DNA from: Mycolicibacterium sp. CR10
GTDB lineage: Bacteria > Actinomycetota > Actinomycetes > Mycobacteriales > Mycobacteriaceae
Length of the DNA stretch: 64,000 nt
Assembly (NCBI RefSeq): GCF_005222675.1
Contig: NZ_STGE01000014.1
Coordinates: forward strand, 20,215-84,214
Direction of reading: 5' to 3'
Under the pieces are notes generated by a model. It saw only the letters and a list, made by a program, of their open reading frames with translations, searched no databases and had not been told where the DNA came from. This document shows, one piece after another, positions 18,144-26,623 of this stretch. Positions within the stretch are counted from its first letter, which is position 1; each line of letters starts with the position of its first letter. A program made the translations under genes and the position numbers.

Positions 18144-21100
18144 ATGGGGCATGCACTGTATGTCGGCCGGGTGGGTGCGTTGGCAGTGGCGCTGGGCGTC
18201 GGGGTTGCGGTGGCCACCGGACACGGCAACCCGGCGGTGGCATGGGCCGACGACGATGCCGCTTCGCCCTCCCAGGAAACCCCCCACAGATCCTCGCAGG
18301 AGCCATCTGACACCGCCGACGACCCGTCCGACAGTCCCGCCGACACCGCTGAGCCGAGCACCGACCCCGAACCAACGGCGGAGCCGGATCCCGCGACCGG
18401 CAGCGATCCGACAGTGCCGCAGACGCAGTTCTCCGACACCGGAGACGGAGAACCGTCCGAGGTCGTCGACGACGAAACCAGATCGGACGCCACCGCGAGC
18501 CCAACAGCCCCACCGCAGCTGATCGAGACGCCCCCGATAGTGGTGCCCGCACCGCCGACGGTGACCTCTCCGCCGACCGCGGTGACCGACACCGAGACCG
18601 TTCCAACCATCGAGTCGCCACCCTCCGAGTCGTCTTCGGATGCCGACGTCGCACCCACCGCACCGGAGACCACCGGCATCCTCATCGAGGACGTCAACGA
18701 TCCGAACGGCCAGGGCGACGGCCTGCGCGCCGCGCGACAGACCACACAGCAGCCCACGCCGAGGGTGGTGAGCGTCGACGACCCCACCGCAGCATCGCAG
18801 TCGCTCCTCGCTACCGCCGCGCCGGTCACTCCAACGCCCGCGCCGCTGAGACGCCAGCCAACCAATCTGATCGAAGCGCTGATCACGGCGCCGGTCGTGC
18901 TGGTCAACATCGCCGTCACCGCGATCAACACCTTGCTGACCTCAATTTTCGCGCCCGGCCCCACCACCCCGGCGCCACCGACGATGTTGTTCGTTGTGCT
19001 GGGCTGGGTGCAACGCGAACTGCGACGCTCCTTCTTCAACCAATCCCCCACCGCCGTAATCGATGACGTCACCACCGCCGAAGACACCGGCCTCACCATC
19101 GCGGTGCTGGCCAACGACACCGACGCCGACCTCGGTGACGGTGACGGTGACGTGCTTACCGTCACCGACTACACCCAACCGGCCAACGGCACCGTGGTGC
19201 TCAACCCCGCCGGCACCTTCACCTACATACCCGCGGCGAACTACACCGGCACCGACACCTTCACCTACACCGTCTCCGACGAAGCCGGCCCCTGGCACCT
19301 TCACCGCATGACTGGTCTGTTCGTCCGCGGCGGACACACCTCCACCACCACCGTCACCGTGACCGTCACCCCGGTCAACGACGACCCGATCGCCAACCCC
19401 GACACCTACACCACCGCAGAAGACACCGCCCTGACCATCTCAATTCCCAACGGCGTCAACGGAAACGACAGCGACCCCGATGACGACGCCGCCCTCACCA
19501 CCGCCATCGTCACCCCACCGGGCAACGGCAGCCTCGACCTCAACCCCGACGGCACCTTCACCTACACCCCCGACGCCGACTTCCACGGCACCGACACCTT
19601 CATCTACCGCGCCTCCGACGGCACCCTCAGCGACACCGCGACCGTCACCGTCGCCGTCACCCCGGTCAACGACTCCCCGGTCGCCAACCCCGACACCTAC
19701 GCCACCCCCGAAGACACCGCCCTGACCGTCTCAATTCTCAACGGCGTGCACGGAAACGACAGCGACCCCGACAACGACACCGCCCTCAGCGCCACCGTCA
19801 TCGATCAACCCACCCACGGCGCGCTGATCTTCAACCCCGACGGCACCTTCACCTACACTCCCGACGCCGACTTCCACGGCACCGACACCTTCACCTACCG
19901 CGCCTCCGACGGCACCTTCACCCTCAACGCCAACTTCCGCGGCACCAACACCGTCACCTACCGCGTCGCCGACGGTCCCCTCAGCGACACCGCGACCGTG
20001 AGCATCACCGTCACCCCGGTCCCTGACGCCCCGGTCGGCAACCCCGACGCATTCACCACCGCCGAAGACACCCCGGTCACGATCACTCCGGCCCAATTGG
20101 CGGCCAACGACACCGACGGAGACGGCGACGACATCTCGGTCTACAGCACGAGCTCGGTGCTCAACGGCACGCTCGACGTCGTCGACGGCAATTTCGTCTT
20201 CACCCCGACCGCCAACTACTCGGGCACCGGCAGCTTCACCTACGGAATCCACGACGGGACCGACAGATTCGCGACCGGCACCGTCACCATCACCATTACT
20301 CCGGTCAACGACGGCCCCGTGGCCAACCCCGACGCCTACACCACCTTTGAAGACACCGCGCTCGTCGTCACCGTCCCCAACGGCGTCACCGGAAACGACA
20401 GCGACGCCGACAACAACACCGCACTGAGCGCCACCGTCATCGATCAACCCACCCACGGCGCGCTGACCCTCAACCCCGACGGCACCTTCACCTACATCCC
20501 CGACGCCAACTACACCGGCGAAGACACCTTCACCTATCGAGCGTTCGACGGCGCCGCCTTCAGCGCCATCGCCACTGCCACCATCACCGTCACCCCGAGA
20601 CTGATCACCGCGATCGACGACACATACACGGCGATCACCGGAGACATCATCACCCTCACCCCCACCGCCAACGACACCACGAGCCTGGCGAGCCCGCTAG
20701 GCGACGTCACCATCCTCACCCAGCCCGCCAACGGAATCGTTTACGAGTCGTTCGGCGTCCTGAGCTATCGGTCATATAACGGCTTCCTCGGGACCGACAC
20801 GTTTACCTACGTCGTCGCCGACAGCGCCGACGCGACCATCGAGTCCAGAACCGCGACAGTCACCATCAACGTCGTCCGGCCGATCACCGCGAATGACGAC
20901 GCGTATACAGCGGTCAGCGGCGCGACCGTCGAACTGACCCCGGTAGTGACCGTCAACGACACCACCTTATTGAACTCACCTTTGGGCGCCATCACCATCG
21001 TGACAGGGCCGGCCGACGGCTCTCTGTTCCAGAACAACGGTGTGCTCACCTACCGGTCCTGGGACGGCTTCCTCGGGACCGACACATTCACCTACACCGT

Positions 21101-22598
21101 CGAAGACGCGTACTCCAACATCGATTCGAACGTCGCCACCGTCACGATCACCGTCGTTGCCTACAACCCGCTCACCGCGAATGACGACGCCTACACGATT
21201 CTCGGCCGGCCAACGGTGCTGACACCGACCGCCAACGACACCACCGATCTGTATCGGCCCTTCGCTCCTGTCACCATCGCCGATGGTCCACAGCACGGCA
21301 CACTGACTCAAGCCAACGGCGTGATGACATACACGCCGACCGCCGGCTATGCCGGCACCGATACGTTCACCTACACCGTCAGTGACAGCGTCGATCCCAC
21401 GAAGGTGTCAAACACCGCCACGGTGACGCTGACCGTCGTCGTCTACAACCCGATCCTCGCCAACGACGACACGTACTCGATTCCGTTCAACACGGCGACC
21501 GCCCTGGCGCCCGGCGTGACCTACAACGACACCACCGATCTGGGTAACCGACTGGGCGACGTGTCTATCGTCGACGGCCCTTCTCACGGCACCCTGAGCG
21601 CGACGGACGGCGTGCTGACCTACACGCCGAACGCAGACTATTCCGGCACCGACACTTTCACCTATGCCGTGCGCGACAGCGTCGATCCGACGAAGGTGTC
21701 GGCGCCCGGCACCGTCACGCTGACCGTCCATCCGTTCAGCCCGATCGTGGCCAGAAGCGACGTGTACACGGTGCTGACGGGCACGTTTACCAAGCTGCTT
21801 CCTTTCATCACCGCGAACGACGGCGGCAGCATCAACGGGCTCGGTCCGATCACCATCGTCACCGCCCCGTTGCACGGTTACCTCGTCCAAGAGGACGGGG
21901 TTCTGACCTACCGCGCGGGCAACGATTTCACCGGCACGGATACCTTCACCTACACCGTTTCCGACTCGTTCTACAGCGGCATCGTGTCGAATCCCGCGAC
22001 GGTCACCCTGACCGTCGTCGACTCCCCGCCCGTCTACGCGGGAGAGGACAACATCACTGTCTTCACCAACGAGCCGACCGCGCTGACGCCTGAGCTGTTC
22101 TACAACGACCGATTCCCGGCCGACAATCCGCCGGGTGCGATCAATGTGCTGACCCAACCCGTCTACGGCACGCTCAGCGAGAGCAACGGCACGCTGACCT
22201 ACACGCCGAACACGGATTTCAACGGCGTGGACAGCTTCATCTACACCGTGGCCGACAGCGGCGACCCGAGCATTGTGTCGCTTCCCACCCTGGTCACCCT
22301 GACGGTGACCGATGCAATCACGGCCTCCAACGACTTCTACTGGATGCCAGCGGGCCAGACGACCGAGTTCGACTCGATGTTCACGCGAAACGATGTCAAC
22401 CGCACTGGCAACCCGCTGAGTGATCCGGTATTCGGACCGACCCGCGGCGGCACCATCACGAAGGTCGCCGGCAAGTATTACTACACCCCACCCGCTGGCT
22501 TCACCGGGCTCGACAGCTTCTACTACACCGTCACCGACAGCGAGAACCCAACACGCAGTGCCACTGCGTTGGTGTTCGTGACCGTGGAAGCCAACTGA
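18144..22598 (+). CDS. Giant secreted protein with twelve Ig/cadherin-like tandem repeats
   Basis: A 1484-residue protein. Residues 1-35 are a signal peptide ending in AWA. Residues 36-240 are a Pro/Thr/Asp-rich, disordered region. A hydrophobic segment (about 242-272) precedes the repeats. From about residue 300 to the end are twelve repeats of 85-115 residues of the bacterial Ig/cadherin-like type. Each has an N-terminal NDxYTxxxxT block and the C-terminal signature GTFTYTPxxxFxGTDTFTY, often with acidic DxDxDGD clusters that could bind calcium. The ATG at 18144 is preferred to GTG 18129 because GGAGG (18131-18135) lies 8 bp upstream. No sortase or other wall-anchoring motif is seen. A surface adhesin or structural role is likely but unproven. 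Confidence 0.88.
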   Translation: MGHALYVGRVGALAVALGVGVAVATGHGNPAVAWADDDAASPSQETPHRSSQEPSDTADDPSDSPADTAEPSTDPEPTAEPDPATGSDPTVPQTQFSDTGDGEPSEVVDDETRSDATASPTAPPQLIETPPIVVPAPPTVTSPPTAVTDTETVPTIESPPSESSSDADVAPTAPETTGILIEDVNDPNGQGDGLRAARQTTQQPTPRVVSVDDPTAASQSLLATAAPVTPTPAPLRRQPTNLIEALITAPVVLVNIAVTAINTLLTSIFAPGPTTPAPPTMLFVVLGWVQRELRRSFFNQSPTAVIDDVTTAEDTGLTIAVLANDTDADLGDGDGDVLTVTDYTQPANGTVVLNPAGTFTYIPAANYTGTDTFTYTVSDEAGPWHLHRMTGLFVRGGHTSTTTVTVTVTPVNDDPIANPDTYTTAEDTALTISIPNGVNGNDSDPDDDAALTTAIVTPPGNGSLDLNPDGTFTYTPDADFHGTDTFIYRASDGTLSDTATVTVAVTPVNDSPVANPDTYATPEDTALTVSILNGVHGNDSDPDNDTALSATVIDQPTHGALIFNPDGTFTYTPDADFHGTDTFTYRASDGTFTLNANFRGTNTVTYRVADGPLSDTATVSITVTPVPDAPVGNPDAFTTAEDTPVTITPAQLAANDTDGDGDDISVYSTSSVLNGTLDVVDGNFVFTPTANYSGTGSFTYGIHDGTDRFATGTVTITITPVNDGPVANPDAYTTFEDTALVVTVPNGVTGNDSDADNNTALSATVIDQPTHGALTLNPDGTFTYIPDANYTGEDTFTYRAFDGAAFSAIATATITVTPRLITAIDDTYTAITGDIITLTPTANDTTSLASPLGDVTILTQPANGIVYESFGVLSYRSYNGFLGTDTFTYVVADSADATIESRTATVTINVVRPITANDDAYTAVSGATVELTPVVTVNDTTLLNSPLGAITIVTGPADGSLFQNNGVLTYRSWDGFLGTDTFTYTVEDAYSNIDSNVATVTITVVAYNPLTANDDAYTILGRPTVLTPTANDTTDLYRPFAPVTIADGPQHGTLTQANGVMTYTPTAGYAGTDTFTYTVSDSVDPTKVSNTATVTLTVVVYNPILANDDTYSIPFNTATALAPGVTYNDTTDLGNRLGDVSIVDGPSHGTLSATDGVLTYTPNADYSGTDTFTYAVRDSVDPTKVSAPGTVTLTVHPFSPIVARSDVYTVLTGTFTKLLPFITANDGGSINGLGPITIVTAPLHGYLVQEDGVLTYRAGNDFTGTDTFTYTVSDSFYSGIVSNPATVTLTVVDSPPVYAGEDNITVFTNEPTALTPELFYNDRFPADNPPGAINVLTQPVYGTLSESNGTLTYTPNTDFNGVDSFIYTVADSGDPSIVSLPTLVTLTVTDAITASNDFYWMPAGQTTEFDSMFTRNDVNRTGNPLSDPVFGPTRGGTITKVAGKYYYTPPAGFTGLDSFYYTVTDSENPTRSATALVFVTVEAN
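19039..22590 (+). repeat. Tandem coding repeats of the Ig-like protein
   Basis: Twelve consecutive coding units of about 260-340 bp. The first five share the ANPDxYTTxEDTAL type and have long near-identical DNA stretches, for example around 19530-19620 and 19835-19920. The last seven are of the ANDDxYT type and more diverged. Unit three contains an internal partial duplication (about 19915-19990). The first five look recently amplified and prone to recombination. Confidence 0.85.
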
Positions 22599-22719
22599 CT
22601 GACGGCCTCGCCATTTTCGACGATGCCCGCGGCGGTCGAGACTATTGTTCGGTCGTGGCGTGCAGAAGGCGGCGCCACCGCCATCGCGTGCCGCGCCTTC
22701 GCTCTCCGAAAGGCTCTCT

Positions 22720-24210
22720 ATGAGCAAGAAGCCGAACATTCTCATCATCTGGGGCGATGACATCGGCCAGAGCAATCTCAGTTGCTACAGCAACGGGCTG
22801 ATGGGATACCGGACGGCGAACATCGACCGCATCGCCGCCGAGGGCGCGCTGTTCACCGACTACTACGGCGAGCAGAGTTGCACCGCGGGCCGGGCAGCGT
22901 TCATCACCGGTCAGAACCCGTACCGGACCGGCCTGACGAAGGTGGGCATGCCGGGAGCGACACTCGGACTACAAGCCGAGGACCCGACCATCGCCACGGC
23001 ACTCAAGGCGCAGGGTTACGCGACCGGCCAGTTCGGCAAGAACCACTTGGGTGACCGCGACGAGTTCCTGCCGACGGCGCACGGGTTCGACGAGTTCTTC
23101 GGCAATCTGTATCACCTCAACGCCGAGGAGGAGCCCGAGAATGTGGACTACCCGAAGGATCCGGAGTTTCGAAAGAAGTTCGGCCCGCGCGGCGTGCTCC
23201 ACACCTGGGCAAACGGCGACGGCACCCAACGCATCGAGGACACCGGTCCGCTGACCAAGAAGCGGATGGAGACCTGCGACGACGAATTTCGCGACGCCGC
23301 AATCGACTTCATCAAACGCCAGCACGAGGCGGACACCCCGTTCTTCGTGTGGTTCAACTCGACGCACATGCACTTCCGCACCCATCCCAAGCCCGAGAGC
23401 ATCGGCCGCTCGGGGCGGTGGCAGTCCGAGTACCACGACACCATGCTGGATCACGACGAGATCGTCGGTGACCTGCTGAACACCCTTGACGAGCTGGGCA
23501 TCGCCGACGACACGATCGTCATGTACTCCACCGACAACGGCCCCCACATGAACAGCTGGCCGGATGCGGGCATGACACCGTTCCGCAATGAGAAGAACTC
23601 CAACTGGGAAGGCGCGTACCGGGTTCCGGCCGTCGTCCGCTGGCCGGGACACATCCCCGCGGGCCAGGTGCTCAACGGCATCGTCAGCCACAACGACTGG
23701 TTCGTCACCCTGCTCGCAGCGGCCGGAGATGCCGACATCGCCGAAAGATTGCGCGCCGGAACCGATCTCAACGGCACGACATACAAGGTTCACCTCGACG
23801 GGCACAACCAGCTCGACTACCTGACCGGTGCCGCCGATGAGAGCCCGCGTAAGCACTTCTTCTACGTGTCGGACGACGGCGACCTGACCGCGCTGCGCTT
23901 CGACAACTGGAAGATCGTCTTCATGGAGCAGCGCGCGCAGGGCACGCTGAAGATCTGGCTCGAACCCTATGTGGTGCTCCGCGGGCCCAAGCTGTTCAAC
24001 CTGCGCACCGACCCGTACGAACGCGCGGACATCACGTCTAACACCTACTTCGACTGGATGCTCGATCGCGTCTTCGTGTTCACGCCGGCGCAGGCCTACG
24101 TCGCCGAGCAGCTGAAGACGCTGATCGAGTTCCCGCAGCGGCAGGAGTCGGCGAGCTTCAATCTCGAGCAGGTGATGGAGAAGCTCAAGACCGGCATCCC
24201 CGACAGCTGA
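22720..24210 (+). CDS. Arylsulfatase (type I, formylglycine-dependent)
   Basis: A 496-residue cytosolic-type sulfatase without a signal peptide. The N-terminus PNILIIWGDDIG provides the tandem Asp calcium ligands (residues 13-14). The activation motif is CTAGR with Cys54, which a formylglycine-generating enzyme would convert to the catalytic residue. Further conserved motifs are FGKNHLGD, STDNGPH and the GAYRVPAVVRWPG block. The ATG at 22720 follows GAAAGG (22708-22713); the frame is open 25 codons upstream, but that part shows no conservation features. It stands 121 bp after the Ig-repeat gene on the same strand. It resembles the mycobacterial AtsA/AtsB/AtsD group; the natural sulfate ester is unknown. 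Confidence 0.92.
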   Translation: MSKKPNILIIWGDDIGQSNLSCYSNGLMGYRTANIDRIAAEGALFTDYYGEQSCTAGRAAFITGQNPYRTGLTKVGMPGATLGLQAEDPTIATALKAQGYATGQFGKNHLGDRDEFLPTAHGFDEFFGNLYHLNAEEEPENVDYPKDPEFRKKFGPRGVLHTWANGDGTQRIEDTGPLTKKRMETCDDEFRDAAIDFIKRQHEADTPFFVWFNSTHMHFRTHPKPESIGRSGRWQSEYHDTMLDHDEIVGDLLNTLDELGIADDTIVMYSTDNGPHMNSWPDAGMTPFRNEKNSNWEGAYRVPAVVRWPGHIPAGQVLNGIVSHNDWFVTLLAAAGDADIAERLRAGTDLNGTTYKVHLDGHNQLDYLTGAADESPRKHFFYVSDDGDLTALRFDNWKIVFMEQRAQGTLKIWLEPYVVLRGPKLFNLRTDPYERADITSNTYFDWMLDRVFVFTPAQAYVAEQLKTLIEFPQRQESASFNLEQVMEKLKTGIPDS

Positions 24211-24239
24211 GCCGTCGGGGCCTGCCCGCCCGGTGGCGG

Positions 24240-24689
24240 TCAGGCCTCGACGACGGCCTTGATCCGCTCCAGCGTGGTGCGCATGTCCCGCAGGTTGCGC
24301 CGCTTGCGCAGGAACATAAGAACCGACGCCACCTGCAGCAGCGGCGGCAGTGGCAACCGGAACGACTCGGTCACGTCGGTCCCATCGCCCTTGGGCTCGA
24401 ACCGGTAGTGCCAGGTGTTGGCCACCCGGCCGCCTGCCAGGACGTCGAAACCGAACTCGACACCGGGCTCGCAGGCGGTGACCCGACACGTTGTCCAGTA
24501 GATGGGGCCGATCTCGTTGCGTTTGACGTGGCCGCGGAACTTCGCACCGAGAGCCGGTCCGGTGGCTCCGTCGAGCCACTCCGATTCGAAAACCTCGGGC
24601 GAGAACTTGCCGGTATTGCGGATGTCGGCGACCAGGTCCCAGATCTCGGCTGCCGGGGCCTTCATGTGAACCGTTACTGCTCCTTGCAT
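24240..24689 (-). CDS. SRPBCC-fold (polyketide cyclase/START-like) protein
   Basis: A 149-residue protein of the SRPBCC superfamily, which forms a hydrophobic ligand pocket. Recognisable features are the N-terminal MQGAVTVHMKAPAAEIWDLVADIRN and a central beta-sheet block ending in TWHYRFEPKGDGTDVTESFR. A hydrophobic helix then closes the C-terminus (LLQVASVLMFLRKRRNLRDM). The ATG at 24689 begins the conserved fold; an upstream in-frame start would add only a basic, unconserved extension. The gene lies alone, convergent with the sulfatase gene. Members in mycobacteria are common, and the ligand cannot be predicted. Confidence 0.8.
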   Translation of the reverse strand: MQGAVTVHMKAPAAEIWDLVADIRNTGKFSPEVFESEWLDGATGPALGAKFRGHVKRNEIGPIYWTTCRVTACEPGVEFGFDVLAGGRVANTWHYRFEPKGDGTDVTESFRLPLPPLLQVASVLMFLRKRRNLRDMRTTLERIKAVVEA

Positions 24690-24840
24690 GCGCTGATGGT
24701 AGCCGGTCGCCGGACGGAGGGCCGCTGCCCGGCGGCGGGGCGACGTCCGGCGCGACATCTGGAGCCCAAAGACTCTTGTTGCGCATCCCTGACACAGGGA
24801 TTCTCAAGTGACCCAATGAATCCACGCTCAGGAGCCCGCC

Positions 24841-25179
24841 ATGACATCGCCCACCGAAACGAACACCGCCTCTGAGAGTCCCCACAGCACCGCGAGCACC
24901 GTGCACACGGTGGTCGAGCGTGCGGCCGGTTTGTCCGACGACGTGCTCAAGTCGGTGGAAACCGGCCAGCGTGCCGCGATCGAGGCGGTACGCAAGTTTG
25001 TCGACACCGTCGATGAGGCGCTGCCCGCCAAGGATGACCACCTGTCGCGGCGGGAAACGGTGATCGACGCGGCGCTGGATATGGCCGACCGGCTCGTCAC
25101 CACGCAGTACGAGTTCCTGCGCAGCGTCGTCCACAGCGCCGACCGGTCTCTGCGCACCCCGGACGATTCACCCAAGTAG
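24841..25179 (+). CDS. Small helical protein, phasin-like (function unknown)
   Basis: A 112-residue acidic protein, mostly amphipathic helix, with a disordered Thr/Ser-rich N-terminus (about 20 residues). The pattern (VVERAAGLSDDVLKSVETGQRAAIEAVRKFVDTVDEALP, split by a short polar link, then VIDAALDMADRLVTTQYEFLRSVVHSAD) is like phasins and other lipid- or granule-coating proteins. AGGAG (24829-24833) precedes the ATG by 7 bp, which supports this strand over the antisense frame. It is convergent with the acyltransferase at 25205, a lipid-related neighbour. The phasin comparison rests on helix pattern and composition only. Confidence 0.65.
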   Translation: MTSPTETNTASESPHSTASTVHTVVERAAGLSDDVLKSVETGQRAAIEAVRKFVDTVDEALPAKDDHLSRRETVIDAALDMADRLVTTQYEFLRSVVHSADRSLRTPDDSPK

Positions 25180-25204
25180 CGGCTGGGGCCCCTGTGACAC
25201 CGGA

Positions 25205-26011
25205 CTAACCGAGCACGGGCCGTCGACGCTCGCGGGCCAGTGCGACCAAGGCATGTTGCATCACCGCACGCACATGGGCGTCGACGCGCCGCACGTCGGG
25301 TTCCTCGCCGAACTCGGACGCGATGTCGATCGGCGGAAGCACCTGCACCACGATCTTCGTGGGAAGCGGCACGTTGATCGGCAGCACGACGCTCAGACCG
25401 AACGGGAAACCGATGGTGACCGGCAGGATGTTGGTCCGAAACAACCTGCGTTCCAACGACGTCAGCCGAAGTGCGCTCGCCAGCCGCCTGCCTCTGGTTA
25501 GGAAGAACTGGCTCTCCTGCCCGCCGATCGACACCGCGGGCACGATGGGGACGCCCGCCTCGATCGCCGCGGTCACATAACCCGTCCGACCGCCGAAATC
25601 GATGATGTGCTCGCGTGACGTGGGTCGATAGACGTCGTAGTCGCCACCGGGAAACACTAGCACCACACCCTCAGCGGCGAGTGCCTGGGCGGCGTGCTCC
25701 GCGGTTGCCCGAATGACGCCGGTGCGCTCGAAGAAGTCGGCCACCGGTCCTCGAAAGAAGTTGTCGTGCGCGAGGGCGAACAGCGGCCGCTGGTATCCGA
25801 ACGCCTGGTAGTAGTCGACCGCGATCACCGAGAGGTCGAAATTGAGCAGCCCGCCCGAGTGGTTGGCCACCATCAGGGCCCCGCCGGTCGGGATGTTCTC
25901 CAAACCCCGTACTTCAGAACGGAAGTAGCTCTTCACGATCACGCGGGTCAGGTCGACGACGCGTCGGGTCACACACGGGTCCCATCTCGCCACTGCCCCG
26001 CCCGTGCGCAT
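25205..26011 (-). CDS. PlsC-like lysophospholipid acyltransferase
   Basis: A 268-residue membrane-associated acyltransferase of the LPLAT family. The acyl-acceptor/catalytic motif is NHSGGLLNFD, the variant common in this mycobacterial subgroup. A second block, VVLVFPGGDYDVYRP, and VPIVPAVSIGGQESQFFL complete the fold, and the C-terminal region has the proline-rich LPLPTKIVVQVLPPIDI. The start ATG at 26011 gives a protein of normal length; the longer open frame is overlap with the upstream membrane protein gene. It probably acylates a lyso-lipid or glycerol phosphate; the substrate is not known. Confidence 0.85.
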   Translation of the reverse strand: MRTGGAVARWDPCVTRRVVDLTRVIVKSYFRSEVRGLENIPTGGALMVANHSGGLLNFDLSVIAVDYYQAFGYQRPLFALAHDNFFRGPVADFFERTGVIRATAEHAAQALAAEGVVLVFPGGDYDVYRPTSREHIIDFGGRTGYVTAAIEAGVPIVPAVSIGGQESQFFLTRGRRLASALRLTSLERRLFRTNILPVTIGFPFGLSVVLPINVPLPTKIVVQVLPPIDIASEFGEEPDVRRVDAHVRAVMQHALVALARERRRPVLG

Positions 26012-26025
26012 CCCGACCTCGCCGG

Positions 26026-26475
26026 TCACGTCCTGCTCCGGTCCGGGACCCGCGGCTTCGACTGCGGCGCAACCATCCTCAGCGCCAGCAGACCGAGCGC
26101 GAGGACCGACACCGCGGGAGTGACAAACAACAGAACTCCCCACGCCAGCCCCACGCCGACCCCGCTCAAGGCTCTGACCAAAGTGAACAGCGCGACCAGC
26201 CAGCTCACGCCGCCGGACAACACCGCAACCACCAGTGCGACGACGAGCGCGCGGCCGGGGCCGTAGTGCGAACGCCCCGTCACCGCCAACACCGCCGCCG
26301 TCGGACCGAGTAGGACCACCACCCCCAGCCACGGCTGGTCCACGCCGAGTCGCATCCCCGGCACCAGCAGTAGCACCGAGATCGCCGCAGCTCCGACGAT
26401 CCCCGCCACAGCAATCCCCCGCCCCTGCCAGTAAGCAGAGTGGCGGGACGTATCGCCGACTTCGAGAGATGTCAC
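26026..26475 (-). CDS. Small four-helix membrane protein, unknown function
   Basis: A 149-residue protein that I do not recognise. It has four predicted transmembrane segments: IAVAGIVGAAAISVLLLVPG, PWLGVVVLLGPTAAVLAV, ALVVALVVAVLSGGVSWLVA and AWGVLLFVTPAVSVLALGLL. The termini are polar and the C-terminus is basic. The GTG at 26475 is chosen because AGGGAGG stands 6 bp upstream. It ends 14 bp before the acyltransferase start, so the two are probably co-transcribed. A role in lipid or envelope metabolism is only a guess from that arrangement. Confidence 0.65.
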   Translation of the reverse strand: MTSLEVGDTSRHSAYWQGRGIAVAGIVGAAAISVLLLVPGMRLGVDQPWLGVVVLLGPTAAVLAVTGRSHYGPGRALVVALVVAVLSGGVSWLVALFTLVRALSGVGVGLAWGVLLFVTPAVSVLALGLLALRMVAPQSKPRVPDRSRT

Positions 26476-26623
26476 GATGCGCCTCCCTCGCGGAATGCGG
26501 CCAGCCATCGGCCGGCCTACTCCAATGGTCGCGCCTCGATGCCCGGTCACCCAGAGCAGAAGGTCCCGACATCGGCGAACTCGAACAGCGATCGGAACGC
26601 TCGTCGGCCAGGCGCCCACTCCG

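Noticed and set aside
19039..22590. Tandem repeats considered as a CRISPR or satellite array
   Set aside because: The repeats are in one continuous frame and encode Ig-like domains. Unit length is about 300 bp, without short spaced repeats.
22969..25134. 721-codon minus-strand open frame opposite the sulfatase and small genes
   Set aside because: It runs through the catalytic regions of a well-supported sulfatase and shows no recognisable domain.
24828..25175. Minus-strand 115-codon frame opposite the phasin-like gene
   Set aside because: The plus strand has a well-placed AGGAG and a regular amphipathic helix pattern; the minus frame is Ser/Arg-rich and patternless.
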